Shown: piece by piece, positions 18,986 through 26,602 of the stretch
Position numbering within the stretch: position 1 is the first letter of the stretch
Layout: each line of letters starts with the position of its first letter
The notes under the pieces: model-generated
Told to the model about the DNA's origin: nothing
What the model saw: the letters and a program-made list of their open reading frames with translations, nothing else
The model's database searches: none
NCBI RefSeq assembly: GCF_040361335.1
Contig: NZ_APNM01000008.1
Location: 62,001-126,000, forward strand
Length of the DNA stretch: 64,000 nucleotides
Direction of reading: 5' to 3'
From: APNM01 sp040361335
Lineage (GTDB): Bacteria > Pseudomonadota > Gammaproteobacteria > Nevskiales > Salinisphaeraceae
Position numbers and translations under genes: made by a program

Positions 18986-20140
18986 TCAGGCCCGCCCGGG
19001 CAGATGCCGCAACCCGGCCAATGCGATCAGCCAGGCCAGCCCCGCGGCGGCCGCGGCCATCACATAGATCGCGGCGGGTGGCGCCGCCGCCCAGACATAG
19101 CCGCTGCAGAGGCTACCCACGGCGCCACCGGCGCCGAAGCTCAGGCTGCTGTAGAGCGCCTGGCCCCGGCCCTGGAGGCGCCCCCTGAACAATCGGTGGA
19201 CCAGGCTCACCGCGACGCCGTGGTGGATACCGAAGCTCGCCAGGTGCAGCACCTGCGCCGGTACCACGACCCCGGCGCGCTCCGGGAAGGCCGCCAGCAG
19301 GCTCCAGCGCAGCGCGGTCGCGGCGACCGCGCCCAGCATGAGGCCGCGCAGGCCAAAACGGTCGATGAGCTGCGGCAGCATGGCGAAGACGCCGATCTCC
19401 GCGATCACCCCCAGCGCCCAGAGCACGCCGATGGTGCCGCGGGTGTAGCCGTGGCCCTCCATGTAGATGGAGAAGAAGGCGTAATAGGGCCCGTGGCTGA
19501 ACTGCACCAGGAAGCACACCGCCAGCAGGCTCGCCACCTGGGGGCGCTTGAGCACCTGCCGGAGCCGCTCGCCGTGGCGGGCGGGCCGCCCGTCGCCGGG
19601 ATCGGGCACGCTCAACGCGACCGCGAACAGCCCGGTCAGCGCGGCGAGAATCCACCACGGCACCAGCGTCGAGGGGAAGATATCCAGCAATCGTCCCAGC
19701 ACCAGGACCGAGCCGATGAAGCCCACCGAGCCCCACAGCCGGATGCGGCCGTACTCGCGCTCGCGCGTGCCCAGGTGGTTGAAGGTGACGGCCTCGAACT
19801 GGGGCAGCGCGGCGTTGGCGAAGAAGCCGTAGCCGACCATCAGCAGGGCCAGGGCCCAGAACGGGTCGACGAAGGGCATGCCCAGGAAGAACACGGCGGC
19901 CACGCCGGTGGCCAGCCGGATGATCCGCAGGCGATGGCCGTGATGGTCGGCGACCCAGCCCCAGACGTTGGGCGCCACCATCTTGGTGCCCATCAGGATG
20001 GCGAACATCCAGCCGATGCGCTCGGCGGAATGGCCGGCATCCCGCAGGAACAGGCTCCAGTAGGGCAGCAGCGCGCCCAGCGACCCGAACCAGAACAGAT
20101 AGAAGGCGCCCAGCCGCTTGTAGGGCAGGCCGGGGGTCAT
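18986..20140 (-). CDS. MFS transporter, 3-phenylpropionate permease-like
   Basis: 384-residue membrane protein with about 12 hydrophobic segments. It begins with LGAFYLFWFGSLGALLPYW, characteristic of the small MFS_1-like/HcaT subgroup. The inter-helix motif DHHGHRLRIIR lies in the first half. The substrate cannot be told from the sequence: HcaT members are annotated for phenylpropionate, but the group is broad. It lies 34 bp downstream of aroC and may be cotranscribed with it. Confidence 0.8.
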   Translation of the reverse strand: MTPGLPYKRLGAFYLFWFGSLGALLPYWSLFLRDAGHSAERIGWMFAILMGTKMVAPNVWGWVADHHGHRLRIIRLATGVAAVFFLGMPFVDPFWALALLMVGYGFFANAALPQFEAVTFNHLGTREREYGRIRLWGSVGFIGSVLVLGRLLDIFPSTLVPWWILAALTGLFAVALSVPDPGDGRPARHGERLRQVLKRPQVASLLAVCFLVQFSHGPYYAFFSIYMEGHGYTRGTIGVLWALGVIAEIGVFAMLPQLIDRFGLRGLMLGAVAATALRWSLLAAFPERAGVVVPAQVLHLASFGIHHGVAVSLVHRLFRGRLQGRGQALYSSLSFGAGGAVGSLCSGYVWAAAPPAAIYVMAAAAAGLAWLIALAGLRHLPGRA

Positions 20141-20174
20141 GGCGGGAACGGTAGCGGTCGGCCGGCCGGCGGTC

Positions 20175-21272
20175 TCACGCCCCGCCCGGTATCGGGGCCA
20201 GCGGCGGCTCCACGTCCGCGTTCTGGCCGCGGTGGCGCAGCCAGTGGTCGATCAGCACCAGCGCCACCATCGCCTCGGCGATGGGCGTGGCGCGCACGCC
20301 GACGCAGGGGTCGTGGCGGCCGGTGGTACGCATGTCGGTGGCCCGGCCGTCGGTGTCCACGGTCCGTCCCGGGATCACGATGCTGGAGGTCGGCTTGAGC
20401 GCGAGCCGGGCCACGATCGGCTGGCCCGTGCTGATGCCGCCCTGCACGCCGCCGGAGTGGTTGCTCAGGAAGCCGTCCGGGCTCATCTCGTCGCGGTGTT
20501 CCGAGCCGCGCTGACCGACGGCGCCGAAGCCGTCGCCGATCTCCACGCCCTTGACCGCGTTGATGCTCATCAACGCCCCGGCCAGGTCGGCATCCAGGCG
20601 ATCGAAGACCGGCTCGCCCAGACCCGGCGGCGCGCCGCGCGCCTCCACCTCGATCAGGGCGCCGACCGAGTCGCCGTCCTTGCGCAGGCGGTTGATGTAA
20701 TCCTCCAGTGCCGGCACCTGCTCGGGGTCCGCGCAGAAGAAGGGGTTGTCGTCCACCGCCGACCAGTCCCGGCATTCGACGGCGATCTCGCCCATCCGGG
20801 CCAGGCGGCCGCGGATGACGATGCCCAGCCGCTCGTGCAGGTACTTGCGGGCGATCGCGCCCGCGGCGACCCGGGCCGCGGTCTCGCGGGCGGAGGAGCG
20901 GCCGCCGCCGCGGTAGTCCCGGCGGCCGTATTTCTGCAGGTAGGCGTAGTCGGCGTGGTTGGGCCGGAACACGTCCTTGATCTTGCCGTAGTCGCGCGAG
21001 CGCTGGTCGGTGTTCTCGATCAGGATCGCGATCGGCGTGCCGGTGGTCTCGCCCTCGAACACCCCCGACAGGATGCGGGCCTCGTCGGCCTCGCGGCGCT
21101 GGGTGACCCAGCGCGAGGTGCCGGGGCGCCGCCGGTCCAGGTCGCGCTGCAGATCGGACTCGGCCAGGGCCAGCCCCGGCGGGCAGCCGTCGACCACGCA
21201 GCCGAGCGCCGGCCCGTGGCTTTCGCCGAAGGTCGTGACCGTGAAGGAACGTCCCCAGGTGTTGCCGCTCAC
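20175..21272 (-). CDS. aroC: Chorismate synthase
   Basis: Last step of the shikimate pathway, EPSP to chorismate, using reduced FMN; 365 residues. Signatures are TFGESHG near the N-terminus, GRRDYRGGGRSSARET and GGVQGGISTG. The start is a GTG that overlaps the prmB stop (GTGA) and precedes SGNTWGRSF, the usual N-terminus. It supplies chorismate for the tryptophan genes elsewhere in the window. Confidence 0.97.
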   Translation of the reverse strand: MSGNTWGRSFTVTTFGESHGPALGCVVDGCPPGLALAESDLQRDLDRRRPGTSRWVTQRREADEARILSGVFEGETTGTPIAILIENTDQRSRDYGKIKDVFRPNHADYAYLQKYGRRDYRGGGRSSARETAARVAAGAIARKYLHERLGIVIRGRLARMGEIAVECRDWSAVDDNPFFCADPEQVPALEDYINRLRKDGDSVGALIEVEARGAPPGLGEPVFDRLDADLAGALMSINAVKGVEIGDGFGAVGQRGSEHRDEMSPDGFLSNHSGGVQGGISTGQPIVARLALKPTSSIVIPGRTVDTDGRATDMRTTGRHDPCVGVRATPIAEAMVALVLIDHWLRHRGQNADVEPPLAPIPGGA

Positions 21273-22225
21273 GTGCCGGTCCCCCGCGCCGGCCGCAGGC
21301 CGCCGGATTCCAGCCAGGCGGACAGGTCCTCGGCCTCGATCACGCCGACGCCGATGCCGCCGCGCTCCAGGTCGACCCAGGCCACCGGCAGGTCCGGCCA
21401 CCGGGCCTCCATCTCGAAGGCCGTGTTGCCCACCTCCAAAACCAGCAGGCCGTCCTCGGTCAGGTGGTCGGGCGCCGCGGCCAGCAACCGCGCGACCAGC
21501 CCCAGCCCGTCCTCGCCGCCGGTGAAGGCGAATTCCGGCTCGTGCCGGTACTCGTCCGGCAGCCCGCGCCACTCCTCGGTGCTCACGTACGGCGGGTTGG
21601 TCACGATCAGATCGAAGCGCTCGCCGTCCAGACCGTCGAACAGGTCCGCCCGGCGCAGGCTCAGGCGCGGCGCCATCTCGTGGCGCTCGATATTGCGCTC
21701 GGCGACGGCCAACGCGCCCTCGTCCAGCTCGGTGGCCATGACCTCGGCGTCCGGGAAGGCATAGGCGCAGGCGATGGCGATCGCGCCGCAGCCCGCGCAC
21801 AGATCCAGTATCCGGGCCGGCTCGCGTTCGCCCAGCCAGGGCTGGAAACCGTCCTCGATCATCTCGGCGATCGGCGAGCGCGGGATGATCACCCGCTCGT
21901 CGACGTCGAACGGCAGGCCCGCGAACCAGGCCTCGCCGGTGAGGTACGGCGCCGGCCGGCGTTCGGCCAGCCGTCGCCGCAGCAGCGCCAGCACCGCCAT
22001 GCGCTCGGACGGCGCCAAGCGCGCATCCAGATAGCTGTCCGCGATGTCGAACGGCAGATGCAGCGCGAACAGGGTCAGGTGGGCGGCCTCGTCCAGGGCG
22101 TTGTCGCTGCCGTGGCCGAAGCGCAGGTCGGCGGCGTTGAACGCGGATGCGCCCCACCGAATCCAGTCGCGCGGCGTCAGCAGGGAGTCCCGGAGCGTGT
22201 CGTCGGAATCGTCTGTCTTGGTCAT
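21269..22225 (-). CDS. prmB: Ribosomal protein uL3 glutamine methyltransferase
   Basis: SAM-dependent N5-glutamine methyltransferase of 318 residues. It has the HemK-type LDLCAGCGAIAIA loop and the catalytic NPPYVSTEEW motif. The N-terminal DWIRWGASAFNAADLRFGHG marks PrmB rather than PrmC. The pairing prmB-aroC, with overlapping stop and start, is conserved in gammaproteobacteria. The start MTKTDDSDD is chosen because longer readings give low-complexity residues. Confidence 0.94.
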   Translation of the reverse strand: MTKTDDSDDTLRDSLLTPRDWIRWGASAFNAADLRFGHGSDNALDEAAHLTLFALHLPFDIADSYLDARLAPSERMAVLALLRRRLAERRPAPYLTGEAWFAGLPFDVDERVIIPRSPIAEMIEDGFQPWLGEREPARILDLCAGCGAIAIACAYAFPDAEVMATELDEGALAVAERNIERHEMAPRLSLRRADLFDGLDGERFDLIVTNPPYVSTEEWRGLPDEYRHEPEFAFTGGEDGLGLVARLLAAAPDHLTEDGLLVLEVGNTAFEMEARWPDLPVAWVDLERGGIGVGVIEAEDLSAWLESGGLRPARGTGT

Positions 22226-22299
22226 GGCCGAATGCGGCTGAAGGTCGCCGCCATTATGACAGAAGCGGCCGCCGGGGCGCCGGCCGCGCCCCGGCGCTG

Positions 22300-22308
22300 T
22301 GAGATAAT
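22300..22308 (+). promoter_or_regulatory. Extended -10 promoter of the SCO gene
   Basis: TGAGATAAT fits an extended -10 (TG, one base, then a TATAAT-like hexamer). The ATG of the SCO gene starts 9 bp further on, so the transcript would be nearly leaderless. No -35 is evident and no Shine-Dalgarno is visible before the ATG. Confidence 0.5.
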
Positions 22309-22316
22309 GCCGCCCC

Positions 22317-22952
22317 ATGAACACCCGTACATCGACGACCCGTACCGCGTTCTGGATCGTGGCGGCCGTGGCGGCCCTCGCCGCGGGACTGGCCCTGGGC
22401 CGGGTCCTGCTGGGAGCCGGTTCCGCCACGCCGCAGGCCGAAGCCGCCACGGTGCTTTCCGAGCCGCGTCCCCTGCCCGAGGTGCAACTTGTGTCGGCCG
22501 CGGGCGAGCCCTTCGGCACCGACCGGCTGACCGGGGACTGGCACCTGCTGTTCTTCGGCTTCACCCACTGCCCGGACGTGTGCCCGAACACCCTGGGCCT
22601 GCTCGCCGGCGTGCGCGAGACCATGGCCGCGCGCGGCGACGCGCCGCCGAAGGTGGTGCTGGTGTCGGTGGACCCGCGTCGCGACGACCCCGAGGCGCTG
22701 CGCGCGTACCTGGACTACTTCGATCCCGCCTTCGTCGGCGTCACCGGACCGCGGGCCGAGATCGAACGCCTGACCGCCGCCCTCTACGTCCCCTTCCGCT
22801 ATGTCGGCGACGTCGAGGCCGGCGACTACACCGTCGACCACAGCGGCGCCCTGGTGCTGGTCGACCCCGAGGCGCGGGCGGTGGCGTATTTCAGCCCGCC
22901 GCACGATCCGGGCACGCTGGCCGCGGACCTGGCCGGCCTGACGGGAGGCTGA
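22317..22952 (+). CDS. SCO1/SenC/PrrC family copper protein
   Basis: Membrane-anchored thioredoxin-fold protein of 211 residues with one N-terminal membrane segment (about 12-33). The copper-binding motif is C85-PDV-C89 in FTHCPDVCPNT, with the third ligand His174 in DYTVDHSG. Family members deliver copper to the CuA site of cytochrome c oxidase or act as thiol reductases. No oxidase genes are nearby; psd follows 1 bp later on the same strand. Confidence 0.92.
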   Translation: MNTRTSTTRTAFWIVAAVAALAAGLALGRVLLGAGSATPQAEAATVLSEPRPLPEVQLVSAAGEPFGTDRLTGDWHLLFFGFTHCPDVCPNTLGLLAGVRETMAARGDAPPKVVLVSVDPRRDDPEALRAYLDYFDPAFVGVTGPRAEIERLTAALYVPFRYVGDVEAGDYTVDHSGALVLVDPEARAVAYFSPPHDPGTLAADLAGLTGG

Positions 22953-22953
22953 C

Positions 22954-23865
22954 ATGGCCGCGAACGACGATACCGGCGGCGCGAGTCCCGAGGCCGGCGC
23001 GCTCGACCGCCTGTTCGCCCTGCTGCAGTGGTGCCTGCCCACGCGGTTGCTGTCACGCCTGCTGCACAGTCTGGCCGAGGCGCGCGCCCCTCGCTTCAAG
23101 AACCTCCTGATCCGGCTGTTCGTGCGCGTCTATCGCGTCGATCTGCGCGAAGCCGAGAGCGCCGAGCCGGCCGCCTACCCGACCTTCAACGCCTTCTTCA
23201 CCCGGCGGCTGGCGGCGGACGCGCGCCCGTTGCCCGTCGATCCCGACGCGATCGCCTGTCCGGTGGACGGCCGCCTGGGCGCCTTCGGCGCGATCGAGCG
23301 CGGCCGGCTGTTCCAGGTCAAGGGCGCGGCCTACGACGTGACCGACCTGCTCGGGGGGCGCGAGGAATGGGCGGCGGCCTTTCTCGCGGGGCGCTACGCG
23401 ACCCTCTACCTGGCCCCCTCGGACTACCACCGCGTGCACATGCCGGTGGGCGGCGGCCTGCGCGACACCCTGTACGTGCCGGGGCGCCTGTTCGGCGTCA
23501 ATCCCGCCAGCGTCCGCGCCATACCGCGCCTGTTCACGCGCAACGAGCGGCTGGTGACCCTGTTCGACACCGCCTGCGGGCCCATGGCCGCCGTGCTGGT
23601 GGGAGCGTTCGGCGTGGGCGGCATCCGCACGGTCTGGTCGGGCAACGTCACCCCGCCCCACCGCCGGCAGCCGCGCCACGACAGTTTCGCCGCCGGCGGC
23701 GAAGGCGTGCATCTCGAACGCGGCGACGAGCTGGGGGCGTTCCACTTCGGCTCCACGGTGGTGCTGCTATTCGGCCCCGGCGCGGTGGCCTGGGACGAGA
23801 ACCTGCAGGCCGGCATGACCCTGCGCATGGGCTGTCCGTTGGGCCGAATCGCGGACGGTGTTTAG
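22954..23865 (+). CDS. psd: Phosphatidylserine decarboxylase
   Basis: Membrane enzyme of 303 residues that makes phosphatidylethanolamine. It is a pyruvoyl enzyme formed by self-cleavage at the Gly-Ser bond of a GST motif, here G266-S267 in FHFGSTVVLLF. The residue before the motif is Phe, where E. coli has Leu (LGST). YPTFNAFFTR, DGRLGAFG and DYHRVHMP are typical. It is convergent with epmA, only 5 bp away, with no visible terminator between them. Confidence 0.94.
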   Translation: MAANDDTGGASPEAGALDRLFALLQWCLPTRLLSRLLHSLAEARAPRFKNLLIRLFVRVYRVDLREAESAEPAAYPTFNAFFTRRLAADARPLPVDPDAIACPVDGRLGAFGAIERGRLFQVKGAAYDVTDLLGGREEWAAAFLAGRYATLYLAPSDYHRVHMPVGGGLRDTLYVPGRLFGVNPASVRAIPRLFTRNERLVTLFDTACGPMAAVLVGAFGVGGIRTVWSGNVTPPHRRQPRHDSFAAGGEGVHLERGDELGAFHFGSTVVLLFGPGAVAWDENLQAGMTLRMGCPLGRIADGV

Positions 23866-23870
23866 GGAAC

Positions 23871-24821
23871 CTAGACCCGATCCGCGGCGAACGGCAGCAC
23901 GTCCGCCAGGCGATCGAACCCCATCAGCAACGCCAACAGCCGGTCGACCCCGACCGCGACCCCGCTACAGGCCGGCAGGCCGTGCGCCATGGCCGCGGCG
24001 AGGTACGGGTCGGGCGGCGGCCCCGGCTCGCCCGCGGCCTCGCGCGCGGCCAGGTCGGCGTCGGTGCGACGGCGCAGCTCGCCCGCGTCGGTCAGTTCCT
24101 CGCCGCCGTTGGCCAGCTCCACACCTCCCCAGTAGACCTCGAAGCGCAACGCCTCGGCGGGCCGGTCCGGGTGCCCGCGGGTAAGGCCCGCCTGGCAGGC
24201 GGGAAAGCCGGTGACCACCAGCGGCCGCCCGTCGCCGAGCGCCGGGGCCACGCGGGCGGACATCAGCAGATCCAGCCAGAATCCGCGGGCGCTCTCCCCG
24301 GCGGCATCGTCCGGGGCGCCGTCGGGCGCCAGCGAATCGGCCTCGGCGGCGCGCCGCAGCGCGGCGGCATCCGCGGCGTGCGGATCGAACCCGACCGCGG
24401 CGCGGAAGACATCGGCATAGGTCGCGGTCGCCGGCGCCGGCACGCCCAGGCCGGCGAACAGATCGCCGATCTCCGCGATCAGCCGATCCTGGTCCCAGCC
24501 GGGCCGGTACCATTCCAGCATGCAGAACTCGGGGTTGTGCCAGCGCCCGGACTCGCCCGCCCGGAATACGTTGCCGAGCCGGTAGACCGGCCCGCTGCCG
24601 GCCGCCAGCAGTCGTTTGAGCGCGAACTCGGGCGAGGTGACCAGATAGCCGCCGCCGGCCCGCAGGCTGTGGAGATGCGGATCGGTGGCGCCGGCGGAGG
24701 CCAGCGCCGGAGTGTCCGCCTCCAACACGCCCCGGTCGGCGAGGAAATAGCGGATATCGGCCAGGAGCCGGGCGCGGGCCCGCAGGGTCGCGGGGGCGGC
24801 GCTGGGGCGCCAGTCGTCCAC
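23871..24821 (-). CDS. epmA: Elongation factor P-lysine ligase
   Basis: Class II lysyl-tRNA-synthetase-like enzyme, without the anticodon domain, that attaches beta-lysine to EF-P; 316 residues (E. coli about 325). Motif 2 region YRLGNVFRAGESGRWHNPEF and the C-terminal motif 3 GVAVGVDRLLALL are clear. The start GTG precedes DDWRPSAAPATL, as in homologues; longer readings run into the efp gene in another frame. It follows efp by 13 bp, so the substrate and its modifying enzyme form one unit. Confidence 0.95.
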   Translation of the reverse strand: MDDWRPSAAPATLRARARLLADIRYFLADRGVLEADTPALASAGATDPHLHSLRAGGGYLVTSPEFALKRLLAAGSGPVYRLGNVFRAGESGRWHNPEFCMLEWYRPGWDQDRLIAEIGDLFAGLGVPAPATATYADVFRAAVGFDPHAADAAALRRAAEADSLAPDGAPDDAAGESARGFWLDLLMSARVAPALGDGRPLVVTGFPACQAGLTRGHPDRPAEALRFEVYWGGVELANGGEELTDAGELRRRTDADLAAREAAGEPGPPPDPYLAAAMAHGLPACSGVAVGVDRLLALLMGFDRLADVLPFAADRV

Positions 24822-24834
24822 GGCCGCGCCGCGT

Positions 24835-25404
24835 TCAGCCCGAGGCGCGGGAAACGTACTCGCCCTTGCGGGTGTCGATCTTGAGGATTTCGCCCTCTTC
24901 GATGAACAACGGCACGCGCACCACGGCACCGGTCTCCATGGTCGCCGGCTTGTTGCCGCCGCTGGAGGTGTCGCCGCGCACGCCCGGGTCGGTCTCGGTC
25001 ACCTTGAGGGTTACGAAGTTGGGGGCGTCGACCGACAGGGGCACATTGTTCCAGAGGGTGACGTGGCAGACGTCCTCCGGCTTCAGCCACTTGGCGGCAT
25101 CGCCCACGGCGGCCTCGCCCGCCTGGTACTGCTCGAAGGTGTTGGGCTCCATGAAGTGCCAGAACTCGCCGTCGCTGTAGAGGAACTGCAGGTCCACGTC
25201 CATGACGTCGGCGGCCTCGACGGTGTCGCCGGACTTGAAGGTGCGCTCGATCACGCGACCGGTCTTGAGGTTGCGGATCTTGACCCGGTTGAAGGCCTGG
25301 CCCTTGCCCGGCTTCACGAACTCGTTCTCGACGATCGCGCAGGGGTCGCCGTCGAGCATGATCTTGAGTCCGCCCTTGAACTGGTTGGTGCTGTACGTCG
25401 CCAT
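24835..25404 (-). CDS. efp: Elongation factor P
   Basis: Translation factor of 189 residues that rescues ribosomes stalled at polyproline. It has three beta-barrel domains. Lys34 sits in the loop VKPGKGQAF, exactly where EpmA/EpmB add beta-lysine, so this is the lysine-type EF-P and not the arginine (EarP) type found in Pseudomonas. It is divergent from epmB and followed by epmA. Confidence 0.97.
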   Translation of the reverse strand: MATYSTNQFKGGLKIMLDGDPCAIVENEFVKPGKGQAFNRVKIRNLKTGRVIERTFKSGDTVEAADVMDVDLQFLYSDGEFWHFMEPNTFEQYQAGEAAVGDAAKWLKPEDVCHVTLWNNVPLSVDAPNFVTLKVTETDPGVRGDTSSGGNKPATMETGAVVRVPLFIEEGEILKIDTRKGEYVSRASG

Positions 25405-25479
25405 TGGTCGTTCCACTGCCTGGTGATTGCTAACTGTCGATCCGTGCCCGGCGGTCGCCGCCGCGCCGGTCGCGCCCCT

Positions 25480-25508
25480 TTGCCGCGGCTGTCCCGCCCG
25501 CCTACACT
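25480..25508 (+). promoter_or_regulatory. Candidate epmB promoter giving a leaderless mRNA
   Basis: TTGCCG (25480-25485), a 17-bp spacer and TACACT (25503-25508). The ATG of epmB begins 7 bp after the -10, which is where transcription would be expected to start. There is no Shine-Dalgarno sequence upstream of the ATG. Confidence 0.55.
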
Positions 25509-25514
25509 GCCGGC

Positions 25515-26585
25515 ATGAGCACGACCGCGTCCCTACCCGCAGCCGCGCCGCCGCAAGGGCCGCGTAGTCTATCGCAAACGCCCCCGGCCTGGCAGAAGGC
25601 CCAGCGCGACGCCATCACCGACCCGGCGGAGCTGATCCGCCTGCTGGCGCTACCGGCCGGGATGCTGCCGGCGGCGCGCCGGGCGGCGGCGCTGTTCGGG
25701 CTGCGCGTGCCCCGCGGCTACGCCGCCCGCATGCGGCGCGGCGATCCGGACGATCCCTTGTTGCGGCAGGTGCTGCCGCTGGATGCCGAACACGACGACG
25801 TGCCGGGCTTCTCGGCCGACGCGGTGGGCGACCTGGGGAGCCTGTCCGGCGACGGCGTGCTGCACAAATACCACGGCCGCGCGCTGCTGGTGACCACCGG
25901 CGCCTGCGCGGTGCACTGCCGCTACTGCTTCCGGCGCCATTTCCCCTACGCCGACGCCAACGCCGCCCGCGGCGCCTGGCGCGGGGCCCTGGACCGCATC
26001 GCCGCGGATACCAGCCTGACCGAGATCATCCTGTCCGGGGGCGATCCGCTGTCGCTGTCGGACCGCCGCCTGGGCGAGCTGGCGACGGCCCTGGACGCCA
26101 TCCCGCACCTGCGCCGCCTGCGCATCCACACGCGCCACCCGGTGGTCCTGCCGGAACGGATCGACGATGCCTTCCTGGACTGGTTCGGGCGCGGCCGCCT
26201 GCGGCGGGTGGTGGTGATCCACGCCAACCACCCGCGCGAGCTGGACGCCACGGTGGCGGCGGCCCTGGCGCGGCTGCGCGACGCCGGCGCCGTCCTGTTG
26301 AACCAGGCGGTATTGCTGCGCGGGGTGAACGACGACGAGTCGGTACTGGCCGAACTGGGCGAACGTCTGTTCGAATGCGGCGTGATGCCCTACTATCTGC
26401 ACCTTCTGGACCGCACCGCCGGCACCGCGCACTTCGAGGTGCCGCCGGCCGAGGCCCGACGGCTCTGGCAGAGCCTGGCGGCGCGGACACCCGGTTATTT
26501 GCTGCCCCGTCTCGCCCGTGAAATCCCGGGCGAGCCCAGCAAGACGCTGATCGGATTCCAGCGGACGGACACCACGCACGGCTGA
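25515..26585 (+). CDS. epmB: EF-P beta-lysylation protein (lysine 2,3-aminomutase-like)
   Basis: Radical SAM, PLP-dependent enzyme of 356 residues that converts (S)-lysine to (R)-beta-lysine for EF-P. The iron-sulfur cysteines are C131, C135 and C138 (CAVHCRYC). The probable PLP lysine is K343 in EPSKTLIGFQ near the C-terminus. The short length and the location beside efp and epmA favour EpmB over a catabolic KamA. Confidence 0.95.
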   Translation: MSTTASLPAAAPPQGPRSLSQTPPAWQKAQRDAITDPAELIRLLALPAGMLPAARRAAALFGLRVPRGYAARMRRGDPDDPLLRQVLPLDAEHDDVPGFSADAVGDLGSLSGDGVLHKYHGRALLVTTGACAVHCRYCFRRHFPYADANAARGAWRGALDRIAADTSLTEIILSGGDPLSLSDRRLGELATALDAIPHLRRLRIHTRHPVVLPERIDDAFLDWFGRGRLRRVVVIHANHPRELDATVAAALARLRDAGAVLLNQAVLLRGVNDDESVLAELGERLFECGVMPYYLHLLDRTAGTAHFEVPPAEARRLWQSLAARTPGYLLPRLAREIPGEPSKTLIGFQRTDTTHG

Positions 26586-26602
26586 TCGCGGAGGTTACCG
26601 CC

